A stretch of 33,582 bases of DNA from DATEMU01 sp964414585 (GCA_964414585.1 CAYPXR010000044.1:1-33582), one strand, 5' to 3'; positions 25,189-33,582 are shown, counted from the first letter of the stretch. Translations and numbers: made by a program. The notes: generated from the letters alone by a model not told the origin.

Positions 25189-25974
25189 ATGAGTAGCACC
25201 GAGGTTCAATTCGAAACAAACGGACAAATCTGCCGCATCACTTTCAAGAGTGAGAGCGGCATCAACCTGCTTTCCGTGCCGGTCATGGCCGCGGTGGAGG
25301 CTCGTCTCGATGAAATTGCGAGCCGACCGGACATTCGCGTCCTGATCTTCACCGGCGAAGGCCGCACCTTTATTGCCGGCGCTGATATCGACGAGCTGGC
25401 CAGCGCGCCGGGCGATGCCGGAAAGGAAGTGGCCCGCCGCGGACAGCGCTTCATGAACCGCGTCGCCAATTTCGACCACGCCGTCACCATCGCGGCGATC
25501 AACGGCCCCGCGCTGGGCGGCGGCTGTGAACTCGCGCTGGCCTGCGACTTGCGCATCATCGCGGATACGGCGACCATCGGTTTCCCGGAAGTGCGGCTGG
25601 GACTGATTCCCGGCTGGGGCGGCACGCAGCGGGCCTTCTCGCTCGTCGGCCCCGCACGCGTGCGGCGGATGCTGCTGACCGGTGAGGCGCTGAGCGGACA
25701 AATCGCGACGGACGTCGGGCTGGTCGATGAATGCGTGCCCGCCTCGAAACTCACGGCGACCGCCGATGAGCTGGCCCAGGGTATTCTGGCCAACGGTCCT
25801 TCGGCGGTACGCCTGGCCAAGCACGTGCTCTGTGCTCACGAAGCCTCGTGGCTGGAGAAGGGCTTTGCCGGCGAGGCCGAATGCTTCGGGAAGGCCTTCC
25901 GAGGGGAAGAGTCTCGCGAGGGGCTCAAGGCCTTCCTCGAAAAACGCCAGCCAAGCTGGGCCGGCGCGGTCTGA
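25189..25974 (+). CDS. Enoyl-CoA hydratase/isomerase
   Basis: The 261-residue crotonase-fold protein has both catalytic glutamates of enoyl-CoA hydratase: Glu114 in GGGCELALACD and Glu134 in FPEVRLGLIPGWGGTQR. The first oxyanion-hole segment is FIAGADIDEL near 61-70. It hydrates 2-enoyl-CoA (crotonyl-CoA in this context) to the 3-hydroxyacyl-CoA used by the preceding gene. AAGGG lies eight bases before ATG 25189; the frame is open far upstream through the end of the hbd gene, but that part is not homologous. An AT-rich hairpin follows the gene. Confidence 0.92.
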   Translation: MSSTEVQFETNGQICRITFKSESGINLLSVPVMAAVEARLDEIASRPDIRVLIFTGEGRTFIAGADIDELASAPGDAGKEVARRGQRFMNRVANFDHAVTIAAINGPALGGGCELALACDLRIIADTATIGFPEVRLGLIPGWGGTQRAFSLVGPARVRRMLLTGEALSGQIATDVGLVDECVPASKLTATADELAQGILANGPSAVRLAKHVLCAHEASWLEKGFAGEAECFGKAFRGEESREGLKAFLEKRQPSWAGAV

Positions 25975-26024
25975 TCAAAAAAGTTGTAAATCCGCGTGAT
26001 CCCAAGCCCGCGCCGTCCTCGTTC

Positions 26025-26058
26025 CTTGTAAAATAGAAATCAAATTCTATTTTGCAAG
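26025..26058. repeat. AT-rich 14-bp inverted repeat between hydratase and mutase genes
   Basis: CTTGTAAAATAGAA (26025-26038) and TTCTATTTTGCAAG (26045-26058) are inverted repeats with 13 of 14 pairs and one G-T wobble, around a six-base loop. It stands out in a GC-rich region. It has no T-run beyond the stem, so it is either a non-canonical (possibly bidirectional) terminator or a palindromic protein site. The remainder of the 193-base gap has only a TACAAT at 26141-26146 as a possible -10 for the mutase. Confidence 0.6.
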
Positions 26059-26167
26059 ACGCCCGCGATGGGGTCCGGGCGGCCCCCGCGCCGCTGAACG
26101 AGCCGGGTGAGCGGAATTTCTCGATCGTCGGTCTTCCTGCTACAATGATGCACAGCGAGGAAAACGC

Positions 26168-27787
<1,620 letters not shown>

Positions 27788-27862
27788 TACCTGCAATTGG
27801 CTTTTCCATTCATTCTTCTTGAAGTGCTTGTCCCTGCATGTGTTGGAATCCGCCGCCACGCT

Positions 27863-27878
27863 TGGCACGGTAATTGCT
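27863..27878 (+). promoter_or_regulatory. Sigma-54 promoter (-24/-12)
   Basis: TGGCACG-GTAA-TTGCT matches the sigma-54 consensus TGGCACG-N4-TTGCW at every defined position, with GG and GC separated by ten bases. It lies 75 bases after the mutase stop and about 190 before the start of the anchored hypothetical protein, in the same direction. The transcript would begin near 27889. No enhancer-binding activator is encoded in the window. Confidence 0.7.
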
Positions 27879-27895
27879 ACCGATAGGTACGGTTT

Positions 27896-27951
27896 GACGC
27901 CAAGACCGGACGTCGCGCGGGCGCGGAACGCGCGGTGACGTCCTTGGCGTC
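27896..27951 (+). other. Strong multi-stem hairpin at the 5' end of the sigma-54 transcript
   Basis: Three nested pairings occur: GACGCCAA (27896-27903) with TTGGCGTC (27944-27951), GGACGTC (27908-27914) with GACGTCC (27937-27943), and GCGCG (27915-27919) with CGCGC (27929-27933), around a nine-base loop. That is 20 pairs with small bulges, beginning a few bases after the predicted transcription start. There is no T-run, so a terminator for the mutase is less likely than a leader structure or small RNA. Confidence 0.55.
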
Positions 27952-28068
27952 GCTCTTCACCAGAAGGGAGGTGCTGCCGTCCGACGGCTGGCTCTTCCGC
28001 AAAATCAAATCATCGCTTCAAGATCGGTTCCGACGAGTTAGAGAGAATTCTTCTCAAGAGGTGGCACC

Positions 28069-28596
28069 ATGAAATTACACTCCAAAATTGCCTTGATTGC
28101 ATTCATCGGGTTGTGCCTGTTGCTGGTCTTTTCGATGGGCATGCAACCCATCGCAAAAAAAGGCGGCGCGCCGCACGCCAACCGGATCTGGACCTGCGGA
28201 TCCATACCCGTTTATTCGTTGACGCTGGTCCCGGAGGGCGACGAGAGGGCAGGCGGCTGCCTGACGCCGACGCACATCGAGCTCATCTTTGAAGACGCCC
28301 TGATGGCCATTATCGATGGGCTGCCGCAAGGAACCCTGGAGCCGGGCGAGGCACTCCGATGGGAGACTCCCGAAGGCATGCAGATGGTCGACAAGGACGG
28401 ATGCGGATGCGACATTCGTTACCTGACGCACGACGACCTGGTGTCTTTGGATCGAATTCGCATTGAGATGTCGCCATGGAACAAGTCGGTGATCAGCATG
28501 CTGGCCAATCAACTAGCGCCGGATCGGAAGGTCTTTTTGTACTGGCACATGGAGTCCGACGTCCTGGCACCGATGCCGCCGCCGGTCGCCGAATAA
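28069..28596 (+). CDS. Small membrane-anchored or secreted hypothetical protein
   Basis: The 175-residue protein starts with a signal-anchor-like segment (KIALIAFIGLCLLLVFSMGM, residues 6-25). A soluble domain follows with four cysteines (in WTCGS, GGCLT and DGCGCD) and a Pro-rich end. The cysteines could form disulphides outside the membrane. No family is recognised. AAGAGG about seven bases before the ATG is the ribosome site. It is the first gene downstream of the sigma-54 promoter and leader hairpin, so it may be conditionally expressed. Its position between the mutase and its B12 partner gives no clear functional hint. Confidence 0.65.
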   Translation: MKLHSKIALIAFIGLCLLLVFSMGMQPIAKKGGAPHANRIWTCGSIPVYSLTLVPEGDERAGGCLTPTHIELIFEDALMAIIDGLPQGTLEPGEALRWETPEGMQMVDKDGCGCDIRYLTHDDLVSLDRIRIEMSPWNKSVISMLANQLAPDRKVFLYWHMESDVLAPMPPPVAE

Positions 28597-28668
28597 GGAC
28601 CGCCCGCTGAATCCACCATGTCCTGCGTGTGATCGAAGGGTTCCTTCGCGCGCCGAGCGGAAGGTGGC
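28597..28668. repeat. Intergenic repeat B, copy 1
   Basis: This block starts immediately after the stop of the anchored hypothetical protein. It resembles 30820-30888, which sits at the same place after the ClC gene. Shared parts are GGAC(t)CGCCCGCTGA, G-GTGT-rATC-sAA and CGGAAaGTGG(g)C. The similarity is partial (judged by eye) and neither copy encodes an obvious protein. Confidence 0.45.
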
Positions 28669-28671
28669 TCC

Positions 28672-28791
28672 GTGAAGGAGACTGTCCGCGTGGCGAAGGA
28701 ACAAGCCGCCTGGTTCAAGTCCGCAAATGCGCGCATCAAGGGCGATGCCAAGGCCGGACCATCATGCTCTCACTGCACGAAGGCGCAATAG
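28672..28791 (+). CDS. Possible very small ORF with CxxC motif
   Basis: A 39-codon frame from GTG 28672 has GGAAGG seven bases upstream. It encodes a Lys/Ala-rich helix-like stretch (VKETVRVAKEQAAWFKSANA) and ends CSHCTKAQ. It is unlike any protein I know and could be chance or a gene fragment. The rest of the 354-base gap 28597-28950 holds repeat B and a TATAAT at 28903-28908 that probably serves the ClC gene. Confidence 0.2.
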   Translation: MKETVRVAKEQAAWFKSANARIKGDAKAGPSCSHCTKAQ

Positions 28792-28950
28792 CCTGCGCGG
28801 CACTCGGCAAAAATGAAGGATTCGCTGAAACAGGCACGCCGTCGTATCGACACCAGCAGACCCAGTGACGACGCCTGCGCTGGCGAATCGCGGCGATGGC
28901 GCTATAATTCTTTCTGAGCCGGCATTCCACGGCACATCCAAAGGACTGGC

Positions 28951-30816
28951 ATGACAAAAGATCATGAGGGCCTGCGCTCTTCCATCACCGATGGTTTGCC
29001 GATTTCACCGTCGTTGGGGCCTGCGTTGGAAACGGCTCATGTCCCTCCGCACTCAACCGTCATCGATCGACGCGTGCTCCTGATCTCTGGATTGTGCGTG
29101 GCGCTGGGAGCCCTGTCCGCCCTGACGGCGGTGATCCTGATGCGGCTGATCGGTTTCTTCACGAACCTTTCATTTTTCGGCCGGCTCTCGACGGCCACCG
29201 TTTCGCCGGCTGAAAACCACCTGGGGATCTTTGTCGTCGTCGTACCGATGATCGGCGCCGTGATCATCGGGCTGATGGCCAGATTCGGCTCCAAGGCGAT
29301 TCGCGGGCACGGCATTCCCGAAGCCATGGAGCAGGTGCTGACCAATCAAAGCCGCATTCCCGCGCGGGTCACTTTCCTGAAGCCGTTATCCGCGGCGATA
29401 TCGATTGGAACCGGTGGGCCGTTCGGTGCGGAAGGCCCGATCATCGCCACCGGCGGCGCGTTGGGTTCGCTGCTGGGCCAGATTCTGAAAATCACCACCT
29501 CTGAGCGAAAAACGCTGCTGGCCGCGGGGGCTGCGGCGGGAATGGCCGCGACGTTTGGCAGCCCCGTCTCGGCGGTGTTGCTGGCGATCGAATTGCTTCT
29601 TTTCGAATTTCGTTCGCGCTCCCTGATTCCCGTCGCCCTGGCCAGTGTGACCGCGACCGGCCTGCGCCGACTGACGGAGGGGAACGCGCCGGTCTTCGCC
29701 ATGCCCGATCTGCCGGCTCCTTCCATGGAGGCCCTGACAATCTATTGCGTCATCGGCGCGCTCGTCGGAATTGCGGCGGTCCTGGTCACGCGCGCCGTCT
29801 ATATCGTGGAGGATGCCTTCGAGAAGCTGCCGATTCACTGGATGTGGTGGCCGGCGATCGGCGCCCTGGTGGTCGGCGTCATCGGATATGCGGCGCCTCG
29901 AACCCTGGGCGTGGGATACAACAACATCTCGGATATTCTCTCTTCCAATCTGACGTTGCAGACGGTCGGATTCCTGTGCGCCATGAAGTTCATTTCGTGG
30001 TGCATCGCGCTCGGCAGCGGAACGTCCGGAGGAACACTGGCGCCTTTGTTCACGGTCGGCGGGGGACTGGGCGCGCTCTTCGGCGCCGTGGCGGCGAATT
30101 TGCTGCCTCCTATGGGCATCGATCCGCGGATCGCCGCTCTGGTGGGAATGGCCGCGATGTTTGCAGGCGCATCCCGCGCGCTCCTGGCCTCGGTGGTCTT
30201 CGCCTTTGAAACGACCCGACAACCGATGGGCCTCCTTCCCCTGTTGGGAGGGTGTACGACGGCCTATCTCTTGTCGTGTCTATTAATGAAGCAGACGATC
30301 ATGACCGAGAAAATAGCCCGACGGGGAATTCGTGTTCCCTCGGAATATGCTGCAGATGAAATGGATCAGGTTCACGTCTACGAAACCGCGACCAGGAATG
30401 TGGTGACGGTGCGCGGCGATCAGTCCATCGAGCAGGCCCAGTCCTGGATCGTCTCCGCCGCACCAGGATCGAGCCACCAGGGATTTCCGGTCGTCAATGC
30501 TTCGGGCGTCTTGCTCGGTGTCATCACCCGGCGGGATTTGGCCGATCCGCCCTGCGGTCCTCATGGGAGGGTGCAGGACATCATTCGCCGACCGCCGGTG
30601 ATCGTTTACGATGATTCTACCCTTCGAGAAGCGACGGATCATATGGTCCGGCACGACGTCGGTCGCCTTCCGGTGATCTCACGCGTCCATCCGGGAAAGC
30701 TGGTCGGCATTCTGACGCGAAGTGATATTCTCAAGGCACATCGCAGGCGCCTGGAAGAGAATCAACCGACGGGCCTGCCGATGATTCCGCCGCAGCTCAC
30801 GGCCGTCCATCTTTGA
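28951..30816 (+). CDS. ClC-family chloride channel with CBS domains
   Basis: The 621-residue protein has a ClC membrane core (about 40-455) and two C-terminal CBS domains (about 475-605). ClC selectivity-filter motifs are GHGIPE (119-124, usually GSGIP), GAEGP (159-163) with the gating glutamate Glu161, and GSGTSGGTLAP from 355. At the position of the internal proton glutamate of E. coli ClC (the second Glu of IIEE) this protein has Leu215, as in uncoupled channels, which have a hydrophobic residue there. It may therefore conduct anions passively. CBS domains usually sense adenine nucleotides. A TATAAT lies 42 bases before the ATG. It interrupts the mutase and B12-domain genes; a metabolic link is not evident. 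Confidence 0.9.
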   Translation: MTKDHEGLRSSITDGLPISPSLGPALETAHVPPHSTVIDRRVLLISGLCVALGALSALTAVILMRLIGFFTNLSFFGRLSTATVSPAENHLGIFVVVVPMIGAVIIGLMARFGSKAIRGHGIPEAMEQVLTNQSRIPARVTFLKPLSAAISIGTGGPFGAEGPIIATGGALGSLLGQILKITTSERKTLLAAGAAAGMAATFGSPVSAVLLAIELLLFEFRSRSLIPVALASVTATGLRRLTEGNAPVFAMPDLPAPSMEALTIYCVIGALVGIAAVLVTRAVYIVEDAFEKLPIHWMWWPAIGALVVGVIGYAAPRTLGVGYNNISDILSSNLTLQTVGFLCAMKFISWCIALGSGTSGGTLAPLFTVGGGLGALFGAVAANLLPPMGIDPRIAALVGMAAMFAGASRALLASVVFAFETTRQPMGLLPLLGGCTTAYLLSCLLMKQTIMTEKIARRGIRVPSEYAADEMDQVHVYETATRNVVTVRGDQSIEQAQSWIVSAAPGSSHQGFPVVNASGVLLGVITRRDLADPPCGPHGRVQDIIRRPPVIVYDDSTLREATDHMVRHDVGRLPVISRVHPGKLVGILTRSDILKAHRRRLEENQPTGLPMIPPQLTAVHL

Positions 30817-30819
30817 TTA

Positions 30820-30888
30820 GGACTCGCCCGCTGATGTCACGTTGATCCGGGTGTAATCCAATGGTGCATCCGCGCTCGGAAAGTGGGC
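30820..30888. repeat. Intergenic repeat B, copy 2
   Basis: This is the partner of 28597-28668, beginning three bases after the ClC stop. Placement of both copies directly behind stop codons suggests a 3'-end structure or a repeat that inserts there. The rest of the 199-base gap to the B12-GTPase gene shows no clear promoter. Confidence 0.45.
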
Positions 30889-31015
30889 GGTTCACTCCTT
30901 CGAAGACCTCCTTGGCGCAGACGCGAATCTGTGCCATCATGCCCGTTGCGTCCACTTCCGTTGCCGACGGCAGCGAATCGGGGCGACGATAACGTTAGAT
31001 CATAACAAGAGTTAA

Positions 31016-32161
31016 ATGAACGAATCTCCCGTTAGAATCCTCCTCGCCAAAGTCGGCCTCGACGGTCATGACCGCGGCGTCAAGGTGCTCGCCCGAGGGC
31101 TCCGCGATGCCGGGCTTGAGGTCATCTACACCGGGCTTTGGCAGACGCCCGCCGCGGCGGCGAAGGCGGCGCTCGAAGAAGACGTCGACGTGATCGGCGT
31201 CAGCTTTCATAGTGCCGCGCACCTGACGCTTGTTCCGCTCATCATGGAAGAACTCACGCGGCTCGGTCGGCGAGACATTCCCGTCGTCCTTGGAGGGATC
31301 ATTCCGAAGCCGGACGTGCAGGAAATGTACAACGCCGGTGTCGCTGCGATCCTCGAAACGGAAGCGTCGATGGAAGAAATCGTCCGCGTGGTCAAGGAAC
31401 AAGCCGCGAAGACGAAAGTCGCCAGACGAGCCGCCCATCAAAATGGTTCGCTCGATCGTTGGCTTGCCGCGTCAAGGAGCGGCGACCGTTCCGCCCTGGG
31501 GCGGATTCTCACCTGGGTGGAAAACGAAGCGCCCGGTCCGAACGTCGAAGAACGCCTTTCCTCGCAGGCGGGTCCGACGATCGTCGTCGGCATCACCGGC
31601 GCGCCCGGCGTCGGAAAAAGCACGTTGATCGGCCGCTTGCTCAAGGAATTTCGAACGCGCGATAAACAGGTCGCCGTCGTCGCCGTCGATCCCGCCAGTC
31701 CGCTCACCGGCGGCGCGTTGCTCGGCGACCGCGCGAGGATGACACAGACCGCGAGCGATCCCGGAGTTTTCCTGCGATCCTCTGCCAGCCGCGGCGAAAT
31801 GGGCGGCCTCGCCCCGACGACCGGCGTCATGGTCCAGGCCATTACGCAGTCCAAGGTGGATGTGCTCATCATCGAGACCGTCGGGGCCGGTCAGAACGAT
31901 GTGACGGTTCGCAAATGGGCGTCGCCGCTCGTGCTGGTCATGATGCCCGGGGCGGGCGACGAATTGCAATTGGAAAAAGCAGGCATCACCGAGGTCGCGG
32001 AAATCTTCGTCATTAACAAGGCGGACCTGCCTGGCGCGGACCGGCTGGAAGCGCAAATCAAGGAAACGCTCGGCGCAAAACGCCCCGTCGTGAAAACGGT
32101 CGCGTCGCACGGCGAAGGCGTTGCGCAGTTGGTGGATGTAATATTGGCGCACAAGAAATGA
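31016..32161 (+). CDS. Fusion of B12-binding domain and MeaB-like GTPase chaperone
   Basis: Of 381 residues, about 5-135 form the cobalamin-binding subunit of acyl-CoA mutases: the DxHxxG motif is DGHDRG at 16-21 (His18 ligates cobalt), with GVSFHSAAHLTLVP and VVLGGIIP. Residues about 145-381 form a MeaB/ArgK-type G domain: Walker A GAPGVGKST at 195-203, DPASPLTGGALLGDR, ETVGAGQNDV and NKAD at 334-337. The GTPase gates loading and repair of B12. In IcmF the order is B12 domain, GTPase, mutase; this protein is the first two parts, and the mutase is the separate gene at 26168. The protein ends right after the last G-domain helix without the C-terminal arm of MeaB, and its stop codon lies in a repeat. 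Confidence 0.9.
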   Translation: MNESPVRILLAKVGLDGHDRGVKVLARGLRDAGLEVIYTGLWQTPAAAAKAALEEDVDVIGVSFHSAAHLTLVPLIMEELTRLGRRDIPVVLGGIIPKPDVQEMYNAGVAAILETEASMEEIVRVVKEQAAKTKVARRAAHQNGSLDRWLAASRSGDRSALGRILTWVENEAPGPNVEERLSSQAGPTIVVGITGAPGVGKSTLIGRLLKEFRTRDKQVAVVAVDPASPLTGGALLGDRARMTQTASDPGVFLRSSASRGEMGGLAPTTGVMVQAITQSKVDVLIIETVGAGQNDVTVRKWASPLVLVMMPGAGDELQLEKAGITEVAEIFVINKADLPGADRLEAQIKETLGAKRPVVKTVASHGEGVAQLVDVILAHKK

Positions 32162-32247
32162 CGAATTACGAATGACGAATTACGAAATGCGCCGAGGCCG
32201 AGAGGACATGTTTTTTTCGTCATTCGTAATTCGTCATTTGTAATTCG
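32159..32247. repeat. Direct and inverted repeat element forming a long hairpin
   Basis: TGACGAATTACGAA occurs twice in tandem (32159-32172 and 32173-32186). The complementary sequence follows at 32216-32247. The arms pair over about 26 bases with one bulge and one wobble, around a loop of about 30 bases that ends in seven T. The first TGA is the stop codon of the fusion gene. It is AT-rich unlike its surroundings, which suggests an inserted element. It separates the fusion gene from etfB and may terminate or stabilise the transcript. Confidence 0.75.
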
Positions 32248-32262
32248 GCGGGTATAAATCTC

Positions 32263-33063
32263 ATGAAGATTCTTGCACTAGCAAAGTACGTCCCCGAATC
32301 GACCACGCTAATCAAGGTCAAACCCGACGGCACCGGCATCGAGACGACCGGTGTGAAGTTCGTCATGAACCCTTTTTGCGAGTTCGCCGTCGAGGCGGCC
32401 TTGCAGATCAAAGAGAAAAATCCGGCCGCCGCCGCGCAGATCACCACGCTGACGGTGGGCCCCGCCGCGGCTGTCGATGTCATCCGAACCGCCTACGCGA
32501 TGGGCGTCGATAACGGCGTGCACCTCTGCGACGATCAGTTCAATGGGATCGACGAATTGGCCACTGCGCGAGTCGTCGCCGCAGCGGTCAAGGATGCCGG
32601 CTACGACATCATCCTCGCCGGCAAACACGCCATTGATTACGACAGCGGCCAGGTCGGTCCGGCGCTGGCCGAAGCTCTCGGCTGGCCGCACGTCGGCGCC
32701 GTCACGGCCATCGAATGGAGCGGCGATTTCAAATCCGCGACCGTTCGCCGGAGAGTCGAAGGTGCGGAAGAAATTGTCGAGATCAGGCTGCCGTGCCTGC
32801 TCACCATCGACAAGGGCCTGTGTGAAGCCCGCTATCCGTCGTTGCCGGGCCTGATGAAAGCCAAGAAACGCCCGATCGACACGAAAAACGCCGCGGCGTT
32901 GGGCCTTTCCGCCGCTGACCTCGGCAAGGAAGCCGTCGGCACCTGGATGGGCGAATTCGCCCCGCCGCCCCCGCGACCCCCGGGCCGGATGCTCGCCGGC
33001 GAGCCCGCCGATATGGCCAGGGAACTGGTGCAAATCCTCCGCGACGTGGAGAAGGTTATCTGA
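32263..33063 (+). CDS. etfB: Electron transfer flavoprotein, beta subunit
   Basis: The 266-residue protein has the EtfB start MKILALAKYVPE, the MNPFCEFAVEAAL segment, AMGVDNGVHLCDD and ILAGKHAIDYDSGQVGPALAEALGW (AMP/FAD-binding region, shown in two parts of the domain). The C-terminal Pro-rich stretch and final helix contact the alpha subunit. ETF accepts electrons from the acyl-CoA dehydrogenases of this locus and hands them to ETF:quinone oxidoreductase. GGCGGG lies upstream of the ATG at 32263. Normally etfA follows directly; here a toxin-antitoxin-like pair follows within 45 bases, so etfA must be elsewhere. Confidence 0.93.
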   Translation: MKILALAKYVPESTTLIKVKPDGTGIETTGVKFVMNPFCEFAVEAALQIKEKNPAAAAQITTLTVGPAAAVDVIRTAYAMGVDNGVHLCDDQFNGIDELATARVVAAAVKDAGYDIILAGKHAIDYDSGQVGPALAEALGWPHVGAVTAIEWSGDFKSATVRRRVEGAEEIVEIRLPCLLTIDKGLCEARYPSLPGLMKAKKRPIDTKNAAALGLSAADLGKEAVGTWMGEFAPPPPRPPGRMLAGEPADMARELVQILRDVEKVI

Positions 33064-33108
33064 CGATACCTTTTTCATGGTCGTCGTTGATGCCAGAAGC
33101 TAAAATTT

Positions 33109-33417
33109 ATGGACGTCCTTTCGAGGATTAAGCGGCTTGTCATGGCCAGACGAATCATCCTCACTCGCGAGGCCGAGGATGAAATGTACTCTGATGGGTT
33201 GAGTGAGGATGAGGTCATCGAATTCATCGTCAACGCCCCGCGGATCGATAAGATTATTCGATCCGTCGGCGTTGGAGTTCGTTGCCCTGCGGAAAAGCTC
33301 TACATCATCAAGGGACGGACATTTTCCAATGTTTTAGTTTACACGAAAGGCAAAATTGTTCGAGACGATGAGCGAGAGACGTTTTACATTCTGATTCCTT
33401 CGAAGCGTGCAATATGA
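33109..33417 (+). CDS. DUF4258/MqsR-like putative toxin
   Basis: The 102-residue protein contains LTREAEDEMYSDGLSEDEVIEFI and YIIKGRTFSNVLVYTKGKIVR, a pattern of the DUF4258 / MqsR-like small RNase fold. The gene overlaps the next by four bases (ATGA), and the next encodes a two-knuckle zinc finger, the usual antitoxin partner. The second in-frame ATG at 33142 (MARRIILTREAEDEM) is a possible start; ATG at 33109 has no clear ribosome site. It is probably a ribosome-independent mRNA interferase; family is by motif, activity unproven. Confidence 0.7.
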   Translation: MDVLSRIKRLVMARRIILTREAEDEMYSDGLSEDEVIEFIVNAPRIDKIIRSVGVGVRCPAEKLYIIKGRTFSNVLVYTKGKIVRDDERETFYILIPSKRAI

Positions 33418-33582
33418 AAATTAAGACGTCCAGGCGCCCCTCTTTCAAGAAATGCCCGATGTGCGGTAGTCGTAGAATCAAATTCGTCAAAAGTGATTAC
33501 CGAACCACGGCCAAGGGCAAGCGAATCATAGTTCGAGACGTACATCGCCACGAGTGCCCAGCCTGTGGTGAAGTCCTCCTGG
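33414..33582 (+). CDS. YgiT/MqsA-type zinc-finger antitoxin (cut by window end)
   Basis: The first 56 residues show two CxxC knuckles, CPMCGS near 14 and CPACGE near 48, separated by a basic strand. This is the N-terminal zinc domain of MqsA/YgiT-type antitoxins, which bind the toxin; the C-terminal helix-turn-helix, if present, is beyond the window. It overlaps the toxin stop (ATGA). Confidence 0.75.
   Translation, partial: MKIKTSRRPSFKKCPMCGSRRIKFVKSDYRTTAKGKRIIVRDVHRHECPACGEVLL

Noticed and set aside
32252..32257. TATAAA just before etfB
   Set aside because: It lies only five bases from the start codon and so cannot be that gene's -10 box.

Overview
The window looks like a high-GC bacterial chromosome segment, most likely from the Planctomycetes (possibly a Phycisphaerae-like or uncultured lineage). 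The main reasons are a very large Ser/Thr kinase fused to WD40 and TPR repeats with an S/T/Q/P-rich tail, a zinc-ribbon plus FHA membrane protein, and families of intergenic hairpin repeats. The lineage is inferred from gene style, not from a marker gene. No rRNA or tRNA gene, CRISPR array or insertion sequence was recognised.

Layout. 1-5815: zinc-ribbon and FHA signalling proteins on the minus strand, divergent from the kinase. 5816-8224: accessory stretch with a HigB/HigA-type toxin-antitoxin pair, a PIN-domain protein with a small partner, and mosaic palindromic repeats. 8225-17951: a membrane protein, an HldE-like fusion protein overlapping a family 2 glycosyltransferase, a divergent flagellin-like protein, flagellin (fliC), a possible small ORF, and a very long, internally repetitive filament cap protein (fliD). 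The sugar genes immediately before the flagellins suggest flagellin glycosylation. 17968-20344: an MmgE/PrpD protein divergent from an MBL-fold hydrolase, sharing a promoter/operator region. 20438-33063: acyl-CoA metabolism. 33109-33582: a DUF4258/MqsR-like and zinc-finger MqsA-like pair, cut by the window end.

The most interesting system is the acyl-CoA locus. It encodes two acyl-CoA dehydrogenases, a thiolase, 3-hydroxyacyl-CoA dehydrogenase, enoyl-CoA hydratase, a B12-dependent acyl-CoA mutase large subunit, a fusion of a B12-binding domain with a MeaB-like GTPase, and the ETF beta subunit. The mutase would normally be called methylmalonyl-CoA mutase. However, its two substrate-discriminating positions read Phe69 and Gln187, as in isobutyryl-CoA mutase, not Tyr and Arg. 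The B12-GTPase fusion has the architecture of the N-terminal half of IcmF. Together the genes form a plausible route isobutyryl-CoA -> butyryl-CoA -> crotonyl-CoA -> 3-hydroxybutyryl-CoA -> acetoacetyl-CoA -> 2 acetyl-CoA, with electrons passed to ETF. This looks like a split IcmF-type system embedded in a complete beta-oxidation set.

Between the mutase and its B12 partner lie a consensus-quality sigma-54 promoter, a strong leader hairpin, a small anchored protein and a ClC-family channel with CBS domains. Several intergenic regions carry long inverted repeats. One of them supplies the stop codon of the B12-GTPase fusion, which lacks the usual C-terminal arm of MeaB.
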